The notes beneath the pieces are model-generated. The model had not been told where the DNA came from. It saw only the letters and a list, made by a program, of their open reading frames with translations, and ran no database searches. Of a stretch of 64,000 bases of DNA, positions 51,339 through 60,328 are shown in pieces. Location: NCBI GenBank assembly GCA_031290985.1, contig JARLJW010000057.1:95318-159317 (forward strand). Reading direction: 5' to 3'. The stretch is from Verrucomicrobiia bacterium (GTDB taxonomy: Bacteria; Verrucomicrobiota; Verrucomicrobiia; Limisphaerales; UBA11358). Every line of letters starts with the position of its first letter. Position 1 is the stretch's first letter. The position numbers and the translations under genes are program-made.

Positions 51339-51899
51339 CTACTTCGTTTCTTCGGCAATCTTTTTGAGGTCGGCTACCACAGCGTCAACGTCGCCCTGCG
51401 GCACGCCGGCCTCGGTGAGGATTTTCTGCACCTCATCGAACATCGTTTTCTGCTGGGCGGCCGAAAGGTGTGAACTGTTAAAGAGGGCGTGGACATCTAT
51501 GGCGAGCTTCCGCTGCTGTAACGCGGTGATCTTTTTGCGCTGATCCAGTGCCGGCAAAAGGTCAGCCGCCAGTTTCTTGACCGAGTCCGAGGAGGCCTTG
51601 GCGCTTTGCGCGGCGTGCGAAAGATTATTCAGCAGCGAGGTTTTCTGACCTGCGTCCGGCTGGCCGTCGGCGTTGACGTAAGCGGCGAAATTCACCTGCA
51701 GGTCGCCGATGTTTTGCAATGTGGCCTGCAGCGCGGGATCCATCGGGGTGGGATCGGCGGTGGCCTTTTGGATGCGCGCCTGCTCGTTGTTGTTCTGCTC
51801 AGAAGCATCCCGGGCGCGCTGTTTGGCGATGACGTAGGGATCGGCAAAGGCACTGCCGGCGATGAGCAAGGCACAGAAAACAGGGAGGCGCGCTTTCAT
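51339..51899 (-). CDS. Exported helical protein of unknown function
   Basis: 186 residues with a signal peptide ([15 protein letters not shown]). The mature part is mainly helical and charged ([37 protein letters not shown]). No catalytic motif is recognised. It is encoded 4 bp after the Prc-like protease gene and 2 bp before yacG, so it belongs to a prc-this-yacG(-msrA) operon. Confidence 0.75.
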   Translation of the reverse strand: MKARLPVFCALLIAGSAFADPYVIAKQRARDASEQNNNEQARIQKATADPTPMDPALQATLQNIGDLQVNFAAYVNADGQPDAGQKTSLLNNLSHAAQSAKASSDSVKKLAADLLPALDQRKKITALQQRKLAIDVHALFNSSHLSAAQQKTMFDEVQKILTEAGVPQGDVDAVVADLKKIAEETK

Positions 51900-51903
51900 A
51901 GGT

Positions 51904-54399
51904 TCAATGGCTTATGCTCAACATACCACTTTTTGACAAAAGCGAAATGTAATCGCGCATAATGTTGGCGCTTTCTTCCAGCGTGGGGTCCTGGGGAACC
52001 GACTTGGTGATCGAAATGGTGATGATTTCGTTGGTCTGGTCGAGCCAAGCAGGAGCGTTGGTGCCGTTCTTGGCGACCCCGTCGACCTTGGGCTGGCTGA
52101 ACTTGATGATGGGAGTGACGATAACGGGGGCATTGGTATCATCGGCCGCCGGGATGGCGCCGAAGTAATTGGTGGATTCTCCGGTGCTGGAATTGGTGCG
52201 CATGTACAGGGCCACGTTGGGTGCCCAGTTGGTTTGCACATAGGTGGCAAACGTGTTGGTGACGAAATAAGATTTTGGTGCGGGCGATTCCGGCAGGGCG
52301 GAATTTTTAACCGTGAACTCGTAAACTTTCACCTCGGGAATCGGGCGGCCGACCCGCTCCTTGTCCCGGGCGCGATCCCTCAAAACATCGTGCTCCCGCT
52401 CGGCGATCACGTCATGCTCGTTAAGCGATGCCGTCTTGTCAGCCTGGTTCTTTTTGAACTGCTCGATGTCCTGGCGGATGTAAATGTATTCCTGGTTGGT
52501 CGCCACACGTTCCAGCGAACGCCGTTGTAATTCGCCCAAAAACGGTTCCACGAGGTTGAACTTGTCGTAATGCACCGAGGACCGGAGCGTGTTCGGATCC
52601 AGCGTGTCCCACGGCAGGGCGTTGTTCAGCGCGCCCTCGCCGATCATGGTCGAATGATTCAGGATGTCCGGTAGGACGATGTCTGAGGCGACGCCCTTGA
52701 GCTGGGTGGTCGCGCCGCTGATGCGGTAAAACTTCCCCTTGGTGATCTTGAGTTCGCCCGGGTCATTGGTGGCGCTGGCTTCGGCCGGCCAGATGAACGG
52801 GCGCAGCGGCTGGAGCTGCTGCACCGTGCCTTTGCCGTGGGTGGAGATGTCGCCAACAATCACGGCGCGGCCGTAATCCTGCAACGCCGCCGCCGCGATT
52901 TCGGAGGCGGAGGCGCTGAAACGGTTCAGCATCACGACCAGCGGGCCATCATAGACAATGTTGGGATCGGGATCCGAATCCACGGTGATATGACCGCTGG
53001 AATCGCGGGCGATAACGACCGGGCCGTCCTTGATGAAGAGGCCGGTGAACCGCACGGCCTCTTCCAGGGAGCCGCCCGGGTTGCCGCGCAAATCCAAGAT
53101 GATACCCTCCACCTTTTCCTGCTTCAACCGCTCCAATAATTTGGTCACGTCCACGGAGGTATACTTGGGCGTCGTTTTGGTGTCCGATACGGGGGCATAG
53201 AACGACGGCAAATCGATCACGCCGATGCGCTTGCCATCGGGATAGACCAGCAACTGGGCGCGCGCTTCCTTGTCCTCCAGCTTGATCTCCTCGCGGACCA
53301 GGCTGACGATCCGGCGGGCGCTGCGATTCTCCACGGGGCTGACGGTCAGGCGCACCTCGGTGTTCTTGGTGCCACGGATCATCTGCACGACTTTTTCCAG
53401 CTCCATGTTCACGACATCCACCGGCGGCCGGTCACCCTGGGCCACGGCGACGATGCGGTCTTCCGGCTTAAGCTGCTTGGACTTCATGGCCGGGCCGCCC
53501 GGGATGAGTTCCTTGATGGTGCAATACCCTTCATCGTCCATGAGTTGCGCGCCGATGCCAATCAGCGCAAGATTCATGTCGATGGAAAAGTCCGCCGCCT
53601 TGGGGGCGCTGAAGTAATCCGAATGCGGATCGTAGGCGTGGGCGAGGCCATAATCCAAATAAGCCGCCAGCACCTTGTCGCTGTCCCAGTTCGTGGTCAG
53701 GCGGAGGTTGGTGTGGTAACGTTTTTCCAGTGTGGCCACGATGTTGGTGGGGGCTTCCGGCGGCAGCTTGACGGTAAAGACACCGTTGGTTTCATGGATT
53801 TCGGCCGGGAGTTTTTCGCTCAAATATTCATAGCTGAGCCGTTGTTTCCAGAGCTGTTTCGCTTCGTCGAGATCCTTCGGAAAGGGGTCGTGGCGGCGGT
53901 CCAGGGCGATCTTGTCGTCCGTGTTGAACTTTAATTTCTCATGCTGCAACAGTTCGGACACATAGGCGGCGTGCTGCACATTGCGTTCGACAAAACGCTC
54001 ATAGATGGAGAACACCGGCGCCAGTTCCGCCTTGCTGCCGCTGCCAACCGTCAGCAGGTCGAGATTGGTGCGGATGGCCGCAAATTCATCGAGGTCAGGC
54101 TGGAGGAAATTTTCGTGACGCGGATCCAGCGCGTCGATGTAGCCGTCAAAGGCCTTGGTCGACATCTCGCGGTCGAAAGGGTGCTGCAGATAATGATAGC
54201 TTTCGAGCAAGCGCGCGGTGACGAAGGCGATTTTAGGGTCGTTGGGGCCGGGCTTGAGACGGGGCACCTCCACCACCGGGGGAACCGTGACTGAAGCCGA
54301 GGCAGGGTTGGTTTTGCAGCCAACCCAGACCGCCACGCCGGTGGCGGCCAGGAGCACAAGTACTGAAATTCGTTTTGAGCGTATCACAAAGTGCAACAT
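51904..54399 (-). CDS. prc: Tail-specific (S41) protease, Prc-like lipoprotein
   Basis: 831 residues. A hydrophobic N-terminus ends in a lipobox-like VWVGC at about 24-28. A helical N-terminal region (about 45-270) precedes a PDZ domain at about 275-370 (GIGAQLMDDEGYCTIKELIP). The S41 catalytic core runs about 375-580, with the family's LDLRGNPGGSLEEAV, NRFSASASEIAAAAL (nucleophile Ser) and GDISTHGKGTVQ (catalytic Lys). A DUF3340-like C-terminal part follows. Prc trims lipoproteins and periplasmic proteins and tunes peptidoglycan hydrolases. The 3' neighbour follows after 4 bp. Confidence 0.93.
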   Translation of the reverse strand: MLHFVIRSKRISVLVLLAATGVAVWVGCKTNPASASVTVPPVVEVPRLKPGPNDPKIAFVTARLLESYHYLQHPFDREMSTKAFDGYIDALDPRHENFLQPDLDEFAAIRTNLDLLTVGSGSKAELAPVFSIYERFVERNVQHAAYVSELLQHEKLKFNTDDKIALDRRHDPFPKDLDEAKQLWKQRLSYEYLSEKLPAEIHETNGVFTVKLPPEAPTNIVATLEKRYHTNLRLTTNWDSDKVLAAYLDYGLAHAYDPHSDYFSAPKAADFSIDMNLALIGIGAQLMDDEGYCTIKELIPGGPAMKSKQLKPEDRIVAVAQGDRPPVDVVNMELEKVVQMIRGTKNTEVRLTVSPVENRSARRIVSLVREEIKLEDKEARAQLLVYPDGKRIGVIDLPSFYAPVSDTKTTPKYTSVDVTKLLERLKQEKVEGIILDLRGNPGGSLEEAVRFTGLFIKDGPVVIARDSSGHITVDSDPDPNIVYDGPLVVMLNRFSASASEIAAAALQDYGRAVIVGDISTHGKGTVQQLQPLRPFIWPAEASATNDPGELKITKGKFYRISGATTQLKGVASDIVLPDILNHSTMIGEGALNNALPWDTLDPNTLRSSVHYDKFNLVEPFLGELQRRSLERVATNQEYIYIRQDIEQFKKNQADKTASLNEHDVIAEREHDVLRDRARDKERVGRPIPEVKVYEFTVKNSALPESPAPKSYFVTNTFATYVQTNWAPNVALYMRTNSSTGESTNYFGAIPAADDTNAPVIVTPIIKFSQPKVDGVAKNGTNAPAWLDQTNEIITISITKSVPQDPTLEESANIMRDYISLLSKSGMLSISH

Positions 54400-54537
54400 T
54401 GGACCGAAGTTAAACCAATTCGTTCAGTAAGGGAAAACAATAATCGTGCGAACGGGCTTGAAATGGTGTCATTTAGCTGCCGGCAAATAGTTTGGAACAA
54501 TCCGGCCGGCCGGGACTCCAACAGTAGATGTCGCGCT
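54400..54537. promoter_or_regulatory. Divergent promoter region, prc versus sigma/anti-sigma operon
   Basis: 138 bp. On plus a GGAACAAT at about 54492-54499, about 40 bp before the sigma ATG, resembles the -35 of ECF-dependent promoters, so autoregulation is possible (inference). Confidence 0.3.
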
Positions 54538-55050
54538 ATGGCTGAAAGCCTGGACTTCGACGGTCTGGTGACCGCGTATTATGGGATGTTGTACCAATTC
54601 GCCTTCAGTCTCACCCGGGACGAGGCGGAAGCGTGCGACCTTACCCAGCAGACGTTCTGTGTCTGGGCCAGCAAGGGGCATCAGTTGCGCGACAAGTCAA
54701 AAGTGAAAACCTGGCTCTTCACCACCCTGCACCGCGAGTTTCTTGGTTCACGGCGCAAGCAGAACCGCTTTCCGCACCTCGAACTGGACCAGGCGGCGGC
54801 GGACCTGCCGGCGGTCTCCCCGCCATCGGTCAACCGCCTTGATTCCGCGCTGGTGCTGCAAGCCCTGGCCCAATTGGATGAAATCTACCAGGCGCCGGTG
54901 GCGCTTTTTTATTTGCAAGACCATTCCTATAATGAAATCGCTGAAGTGCTGGACGTGCCGCTGGGCACCGTCAAATCGCGCCTGACCCGCGGCCTGGCGC
55001 GCCTGCACCAGTTGCTGACCAGCGTACAACCCCAGCCGCCAAAACCGTGA
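54538..55050 (+). CDS. ECF RNA polymerase sigma factor
   Basis: 170 residues from the ATG at 54538; the ORF extends further but starts in the promoter. Region 2 at about 5-75 (DGLVTAYYGMLYQFAFSLTR, ACDLTQQTFCVWASK). Region 4 at about 105-160 (APVALFYLQDHSYNEIAEVL, GTVKSRLTRGLARLHQLL). The stop overlaps the next gene's GTG (GTGA), the standard arrangement of an ECF sigma with its regulator. Confidence 0.93.
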   Translation: MAESLDFDGLVTAYYGMLYQFAFSLTRDEAEACDLTQQTFCVWASKGHQLRDKSKVKTWLFTTLHREFLGSRRKQNRFPHLELDQAAADLPAVSPPSVNRLDSALVLQALAQLDEIYQAPVALFYLQDHSYNEIAEVLDVPLGTVKSRLTRGLARLHQLLTSVQPQPPKP

Positions 55051-55808
55051 ACTGCGAAGAAGCCAAAGACATCCTGCTGCTTTACCGCCACCACCATCCG
55101 GCGGATGAGGGGGACCCGCTGGTCGTGGAGGCGCTGGCGCTGGCGAAGCGCGACCCGGACCTCGCCCGGTGGCTGGAAATGCACTGCGCCCGGCAATTCG
55201 TCCTGCGCGAAAAGTTCCGCCAGATCCCCGTGCCGGAAGGCTTGAAAGAGCAGATCATTGCCGAACACTCGGCCAGCCAACGGCCGGCACCACGCCGCCG
55301 GCAACTGGTGTTGACGACGGCGATGGCCCTGGCCCTGGCCTTGTCGGCGGCGGCCTACTGGTTCAACCATCGTCCGCCCGTGGAAGACAATCTGCCGATT
55401 TTCCAAAGCCAGATGGCCGGCTATGCGCTCCGCGACTATCAGATGGACCTGCGGTCGACTGATGGCGGGAAGATCCGGGACTTTCTGAAGGCAAAGAACG
55501 CGCCGGCGGATTATGTCCTGCCGGCGGGGCTCGCGCAGGCGGCCGTGAGCGGTTGCGCGGTCCAGGGCTGGGGTGATAAAAAAGTTTCCATGATCTGCTT
55601 CCGCACCGGCCGGCCGCTGGCGCCCGGTGTGGAGAGCGATCTCTGGCTGTTCGTGGTGGACCAGCAATCGGTCAAAGATGCGCCCGTTGATGACGCGCTC
55701 CATATTGCGCGGGTGAACGTATTGGTCACCGAAACATGGGTGCGGGATGGCAAACTTTACTATCTTGGACTCAAGGGGGAAGCGGCTGAACTCCGGAAAT
55801 TTCTTTGA
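55047..55808 (+). CDS. Putative membrane anti-sigma factor
   Basis: 253 residues from the GTG that overlaps the sigma stop by 4 bp. An N-terminal cytoplasmic region (about 1-85), a single transmembrane helix at about 92-110 (VLTTAMALALALSAAAYWF), then a periplasmic domain ending AELRKFL. The His-x3-Cys-x2-Cys zinc anti-sigma signature is absent. The assignment rests on coupling and topology. Confidence 0.78.
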   Translation: MNCEEAKDILLLYRHHHPADEGDPLVVEALALAKRDPDLARWLEMHCARQFVLREKFRQIPVPEGLKEQIIAEHSASQRPAPRRRQLVLTTAMALALALSAAAYWFNHRPPVEDNLPIFQSQMAGYALRDYQMDLRSTDGGKIRDFLKAKNAPADYVLPAGLAQAAVSGCAVQGWGDKKVSMICFRTGRPLAPGVESDLWLFVVDQQSVKDAPVDDALHIARVNVLVTETWVRDGKLYYLGLKGEAAELRKFL

Positions 55809-55847
55809 GCCGCAGGGTGATTGTTCCCGTCACCGTTTTCGTGGGCG

Positions 55848-56726
55848 TCAGTTTTCAGTGCTCATGTGTTCCAGCACCCATTGAAAGTCGGACAAGTCGT
55901 CATTGCCAACGGGCAGCGGAAGATTTGCCGCGTAAGGAATGGAAGGGAGGAGGGTGCGGCCACCCTGCCAGCGATGCAGCGAGGAATGTCCGTCGGCAAA
56001 GGAAAATGCGGCCGAGCGGTTGTGATACGAGCCGGGCAGGTCGGTCCATGACTGGGACGTCGTGACATAACTGCTGTATCCGGTGCTGGAACTTGAACCC
56101 GCCGCGCTTTCATCGTTCACAAAGTAACCGTCATCAATGCGGTCGGGATGCTCATCAAGGAATACAAAGATTTCCGAGGGCCGGGTGATTTGCGAAACCT
56201 TGAAAAATTGTTTGTAATGCAGGTCGTGAATATTTTTGCCGCTGGCACTTGCGGGGCCGGCATTGCCGACGAGCGCATTCATGGAATAACTGCGGATGCG
56301 GAAGTCCCAGCCGGCGGCGGCTTGCGCCGCACTTAACACGTTATCCGAGGGGCAACGATAAACCGCCGGCGAGCCGCTGACGTAAGGTCCCAGGGCGGCC
56401 TGGCGGATCGTGGCCAGATTGGTGTTGTCGGAACTCAAATCCCAGCTCATCACATTGTTCACCCAGTTCAAGTTGGTGCGCATGGCGGAACCGGCCATGG
56501 CCAGGTTGTAGGGGAAAAAGCCATCGTGGTCATCAGTGTAAAGCTGCAGCCCCACGATCAATTGCTTGGTGTTGTTCAGGCAGACCATGGCCAGACCGCG
56601 TTCCCGCGCCTTGGACAAGGCTGGCAGCAACAGCGCCGCGATGATCGCGATCACGGCAATGACCACCAACACTTCAATGAGTGTGAAGGCCGGACGCCGG
56701 TTCCTGTTTGCTATAGGTTTTATCAC
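55848..56726 (-). CDS. Pseudopilin-like protein (PVC-type, prepilin cleavage domain)
   Basis: 292 residues from a GTG. Prepilin motif [20 protein letters not shown] at about 14-33 with Glu at +5, then [20 protein letters not shown], a wording very common in Verrucomicrobia and Planctomycetes. The C-terminal part ends with [12 protein letters not shown], the DUF1559-like closing motif. It is likely exported through a T2SS/pilus-like system; individual role unknown. PVC genomes carry many such paralogs. Confidence 0.88.
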   Translation of the reverse strand: MIKPIANRNRRPAFTLIEVLVVIAVIAIIAALLLPALSKARERGLAMVCLNNTKQLIVGLQLYTDDHDGFFPYNLAMAGSAMRTNLNWVNNVMSWDLSSDNTNLATIRQAALGPYVSGSPAVYRCPSDNVLSAAQAAAGWDFRIRSYSMNALVGNAGPASASGKNIHDLHYKQFFKVSQITRPSEIFVFLDEHPDRIDDGYFVNDESAAGSSSSTGYSSYVTTSQSWTDLPGSYHNRSAAFSFADGHSSLHRWQGGRTLLPSIPYAANLPLPVGNDDLSDFQWVLEHMSTEN

Positions 56727-56883
56727 ATGGACGATCTGGTTCGCCGGTGAATCTGAAACAATAGTGCTACCGCTTATTTACCACGTCATACGGCTGGCGC
56801 AACAGCTATTTTTTGCCAGATTTCGTACTGGAAATGCTTTCGGCTTGAATCGGGTTCCAAAACCGGTTTATTCCCCCCTGTAA

Positions 56884-57396
56884 ATGCGCCTCCACCTGCA
56901 ACTTGCCACCGTTGAACAGGCCCCGGAGATCTCCGCGCTCCGGCTGGCGGTGGCGGCCAGGTTGACCACCCAATTCGGTCCCGGGCCGTGGTCCCGGACC
57001 AGCACCGTCAACGGCGTGCTCTACGATCTCCGGCATTCCGTCCTGTACGTGGCCCGGCGCCGGAACCAAATCATCGCCACCCTCGCGCTCGGCACGCGGA
57101 AGCCCTGGGCCATCGATTATAAATTTTTCACCCCCTGCCGGCGGCCGCTGTATCTCGTTTCCATGGCCGTCGCCCCCGCGCTGCAGGGCCGGGGCATCGG
57201 CCGGCTCTGTCTGGCCGGGGCGAAAAAACACGCCGCCGCCTGGCCCGCCGACACTCTCCGCCTGGACGCCTACGACCACGCCGCCGGGGCGGGGGAATTT
57301 TACCGCCGCTGCGGTTTCACCGAGGTTGGCCGCGCGGTTTATCACGACGTGCCGCTGATCTACTTCGAACTGAAGCTGCCCGCCGTCCGCGATTGA
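56884..57396 (+). CDS. GNAT-family N-acetyltransferase
   Basis: 170 residues. The acetyl-CoA site is visible: VSMAVAPALQGRGIGRLCLAG (beta4/alpha3, Q/RxxGxG/A) and then RLDAYDHAAGAGEFYRRCGF. The N-terminal motif ATVEQAPEISALRLAVAARL fits the first helix. The substrate is unknown. It is followed by small genes on the same strand. Confidence 0.9.
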   Translation: MRLHLQLATVEQAPEISALRLAVAARLTTQFGPGPWSRTSTVNGVLYDLRHSVLYVARRRNQIIATLALGTRKPWAIDYKFFTPCRRPLYLVSMAVAPALQGRGIGRLCLAGAKKHAAAWPADTLRLDAYDHAAGAGEFYRRCGFTEVGRAVYHDVPLIYFELKLPAVRD

Positions 57397-57436
57397 TTTA
57401 ACTCGTTTAATCATTTCCATTCCAGCAAACTATCGC

Positions 57437-57658
57437 ATGGGCAAAACCAAAACGCTGCCTGCTCGTCCTCAACCGCTCGCCGCCGGGCAGACCTGGCGCG
57501 TCGGCGATTTGAACCTGCAGATCAGCACCGTCGGACCCATGCTGGTGTCCTACAAACTCGGCAAGCTCGATGCCGTCCGCCTGCGCAGCACCGTCAGCGG
57601 CAAATCGACCATTGAGAAATATCTCAAAAAAAACAAGGCCGTCCTGGTCGCCGGCTGA
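57437..57658 (+). CDS. Small conserved-looking protein, 73 residues
   Basis: ATG start. It has a beta-rich, PilZ-like-sized composition (QTWRVGDLNLQISTVGPMLV, YKLGKLDAVRLRSTVSG), with a basic C-terminal helix (TIEKYLKKNKAVLVAG). No domain is recognised. It is 40 bp after the GNAT gene. Likely real given codon-like GC3 and balanced composition. Confidence 0.6.
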   Translation: MGKTKTLPARPQPLAAGQTWRVGDLNLQISTVGPMLVSYKLGKLDAVRLRSTVSGKSTIEKYLKKNKAVLVAG

Positions 57659-57753
57659 ACTTTCCACCCGCCCGGGCACACCATCCCTTGTCCGGCCCGC
57701 CCCAAAAAACGTGGGTTGCGCGTCCGCATTTTCCGGTGTTAGATTCAATAGTG

Positions 57754-57963
57754 ATGAACCAGATGTTGGACAACGTGGAAATCGCAAAGCCGATCCCCGC
57801 CAACGCGGGGAGCAAGCTCATATCGTTCAACACCCCGGACGCCACCGAGGAGCAGCGGGTCGAACGCGCCGTGCGCGACAACCAGCGGCGCTCCACGGAA
57901 ATTGGTCCTGTCTTGGAAGAGATCCTGCAGGAACATTGGCGCCATTGGGGGCTGAATGACTAG
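57754..57963 (+). CDS. Small acidic protein, 69 residues
   Basis: ATG at 57754 (a GTG directly precedes it). It is helical and charged (TPDATEEQRVERAVRDNQRR, VLEEILQEHW). No family is recognised. Its neighbour upstream is the 73-residue gene. Moderate support only. Confidence 0.5.
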   Translation: MNQMLDNVEIAKPIPANAGSKLISFNTPDATEEQRVERAVRDNQRRSTEIGPVLEEILQEHWRHWGLND

Positions 57964-57983
57964 GACGCCGGATTTGTTTTGCG

Positions 57984-58175
57984 TCATTGGATAATCAACA
58001 GGCCGGTCAAAATGACGGCGATGCTGAGGGCGGCGGAAATGCAGCCTGTTTTTCCCAGAATGCCTCGTTGAGTTGGAACCCCTTGCAAGCTCTCTCCGGC
58101 AGGCGCGGTTTTGCGGGAGCGCGGACGACTTTCGCCAGGAAAACTGGCCGGGCAATCTCCCCAAAAATTCTCCAC
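57984..58175 (-). CDS. Possible small single-pass membrane protein, 63 residues
   Basis: The C-terminal end forms a clear transmembrane helix (GCISAALSIAVILTGLLIIQ) right before the stop, after a Pro/Arg-rich hydrophilic part. This is the layout of small tail-anchored proteins. It overlaps no other supported gene. The start is uncertain. Confidence 0.35.
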   Translation of the reverse strand: MENFWGDCPASFPGESRPRSRKTAPAGESLQGVPTQRGILGKTGCISAALSIAVILTGLLIIQ

Positions 58176-58283
58176 CCAACTCCGTCAGCTCCGCACGCGG
58201 CTGCGCTCCAGTGTGGAAATTGAGCTGGTCACCACAAAAATGGTGGATTGTACGCCCGGCCATTTTTGATAGAATTTTAGTTG

Positions 58284-58478
58284 ATGAATCAGTCCTTAAA
58301 AATGAATCAGTTCCTGAGGATTGTGGATGACGCAAAATCAACCGGTGCAAACTCAACCGGCGTGAAGCCGCAGATGCGGGTCGTGGTGGATGCCGCGAAA
58401 CCGCCCGTGACCGGCACCCAGCCCGCGGCCACTGAAAACCAGCAGCTCGCGGCCGGGCCCAGCTTGGTTCAGAGATGA
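58284..58478 (+). CDS. Possible small protein, 64 residues
   Basis: ATG start after a T-rich stretch. The N-terminus MNQSLKMNQFLRIVDDAKS is followed by a low-complexity Thr/Pro/Ala tail. No family. It may be a remnant or a chance ORF. Confidence 0.3.
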   Translation: MNQSLKMNQFLRIVDDAKSTGANSTGVKPQMRVVVDAAKPPVTGTQPAATENQQLAAGPSLVQR

Positions 58479-58609
58479 TGGCTTTTTCTTTCATCTAAAA
58501 AACATCGGTGGCGGCGGTCGGGCCGGCGGCACGGTTGATGGGGCGTCAAAACATTCCCAAAACATCCCAACGCGGCACGTTGCGAAGGGGATGCCAGATG
58601 TGCGCCCCA

Positions 58610-59851
58610 TCAACAGGCATGGCGGCCGCACAAGCGCACGATGTCGTTCCGCTGATGCAGCAACCGCGTGCGCCAGCTCAAATAGGGCGCGTAGCTAAAT
58701 TGATAATCCACCAGTGTCACCGCTTTTACCACGTCCGCATCCACCAACCGGTCCCGCCCATCGCTCACCGCCAGCCAGCGCGCCAGCCAGATGATGACCG
58801 GATAGAGCAGGGCCAGATTGCGAAAGCCTTCAATCAGCGGACGGCCATGAAACGCCACGCCGCAAAACTGCAGGCTCTGGACCTTCACGCGAAAATACCG
58901 GGTCAGCAGCGCCTCCGCCGCCGGCGGCAGCGTGCCAAACGGTTTTTCAATATCGGCAAACTTCACGCTCTTCAAGCCTTCCCGCAGGGCCGGTGTCCGG
59001 CCGGACGACGAAATGAACCGGCAGGCCGCCGCCAGCATTTTCCAGCGATACGCACTGCGCACATCGCGGTCGGCCACCGTCGCCGTCTGGGCATGCTCCA
59101 GCACCAGCAACCGCAAAAACAACCGGCCAAAACGGCTGGGCTTGCCGCCATCCGCCGGCAGGTCTGGCAGTTTTTGCGCCGCGCTCGTCACCAGCGCCCC
59201 GAGGATTTCATCCGCATCCTCGCCCGCGATCTGGTCCAGGCAGCCCCGTTCCACGGCCGACAGCCAGTGCAGCGCCCACAACAATTTCAAGCTCATCGGC
59301 GCGTCCGCTGCCGCCAGCGTGAAATCCAGCCAGCGCGAGTAGCGCAAAAAATCCGGCCAGTCCAAGCCCGGCTCGGCGGCCACCGGCGGCGGCGGGATTT
59401 TTTCCCAGTCCTCCGGCAGGGCCAGCCGCGCCAGCGGGGGAATATCCGCCGCCTGTGCCGCCAGCGGTTTGCCCCGGTTCGCCCCCGCCGAGGGACAGCT
59501 AAAACGCAAGCCCACCAACAGTTTTTTTCCCGCCGGATAAATCACCAGCGGATACAGCCGGCAGGCCAGGGGCTTGGCCGCCTCGCCAAATTTTGCGTGG
59601 ATGCGGCAGCGTCCGGAGGCTTCCAGAAACACGCACGCCCCATCCGGCTGATGGCCCAGGCGATGCTGGTTCAACCCCGACACGATCATCTTGGCTGGAT
59701 CGACCCCGTCCGCGCTGGTCCAACCCTGCCGTTCGATGCGCGCTTTTTCCTCCGCCGACACCGCCACGAGCAGGTGGCCCCGGCAGCAATCGGTGCAACC
59801 GTGGCAGCTCCAATTTTGCCCCGTCGGCATCTCGATGATCGGCGATTTCAT
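58610..59851 (-). CDS. YkgJ-family cysteine-cluster protein, extended
   Basis: 413 residues from the ATG at 59849-59851. The N-terminal YkgJ/UPF0153 cluster has CHGCTDCCRGHLL then CVFLEASGRCRIH and LACRLYPL, probably binding zinc or iron-sulfur. The remaining 300 residues are helical (for example FLRLLVLEHAQTATVADRDV and YPVIIWLARWLAVSDGRDRL) and have no recognised domain. The family lacks a settled function. The 451-residue ORF on the other strand is its shadow. Confidence 0.85.
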   Translation of the reverse strand: MKSPIIEMPTGQNWSCHGCTDCCRGHLLVAVSAEEKARIERQGWTSADGVDPAKMIVSGLNQHRLGHQPDGACVFLEASGRCRIHAKFGEAAKPLACRLYPLVIYPAGKKLLVGLRFSCPSAGANRGKPLAAQAADIPPLARLALPEDWEKIPPPPVAAEPGLDWPDFLRYSRWLDFTLAAADAPMSLKLLWALHWLSAVERGCLDQIAGEDADEILGALVTSAAQKLPDLPADGGKPSRFGRLFLRLLVLEHAQTATVADRDVRSAYRWKMLAAACRFISSSGRTPALREGLKSVKFADIEKPFGTLPPAAEALLTRYFRVKVQSLQFCGVAFHGRPLIEGFRNLALLYPVIIWLARWLAVSDGRDRLVDADVVKAVTLVDYQFSYAPYLSWRTRLLHQRNDIVRLCGRHAC

Positions 59852-59898
59852 GAACGCGGATAGAATGAACAACAAAGGCGCAAAGACGCAAATTTTTT

Positions 59899-59928
59899 AA
59901 CCACAGATTCACACGGATCAACACGGAT
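59899..59928 (+). repeat. Dispersed intergenic repeat (ACCACGGAT type), copy 2
   Basis: 30-bp unit beginning AACCACAGAT; 24 of 30 positions match 32823-32852. Similar units follow (ACGCGAATTACACG, AACCGCGAAAT). Confidence 0.55.
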
Positions 59929-60280
59929 CGGAGGGCGTGACGCGAATTACACGAATTAACGCAAATGGAGGGGGCGGGAATCTGATTTTTAACCGCGAAA
60001 TACTCGAACCACACGAAAGGGGAAAGGCGGGATTTTAACAGGGAGGAACGGAGGCGGCACGGTTGGAAAGGGGGGGAGGCTATTTAAAAACGAGGATGGA
60101 TGATAGAGGATGGAGAATGGCCGGAAAAAAACGGGAAGCGGAGGCCAGTCGAGGTGTTCCTGAAATCGGGTTCAGCCCAGTCACACGGTTTGTGTCCGGT
60201 GAGGACACCAGCCCGGCGGCGAGGCGATTTACACCCGGTCCGCTGGTAAAACTTCATTCCAACCGCGCGCCCGAAACAAT

Positions 60281-60308
60281 TCCGGCGCGGAAAGTTTTCC
60301 GCGCCGGA
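60281..60308 (-). terminator. Hairpin after the PATR gene
   Basis: Perfect 13-bp palindromic stem (60281-60293 with 60296-60308; TCCGGCGCGGAAA arms), 2-nt loop, 20 bp downstream of the PATR stop. The T-tract on minus is short (ATTGTTT), so termination is likely but not certain. Confidence 0.6.
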
Positions 60309-60328
60309 TGGGGGTGCCGCAATAATTT

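Larger units (their letters stand above)
59852..60328. other. Repeat-rich intergenic region
   Basis: 477 bp between the YkgJ-family gene and the PATR gene end. It contains the ACCACGGAT-type repeat copy 2 (59899-59928) and two diverged relatives to about 60016, then AG-rich low-complexity DNA and a strong hairpin at 60281-60308. No gene is supported. Confidence 0.5.

Noticed and set aside
58508..59863. Plus-strand ORF of 451 residues
   Set aside because: Antisense to the YkgJ-family gene; His/Arg/Gln-rich, no family motif.
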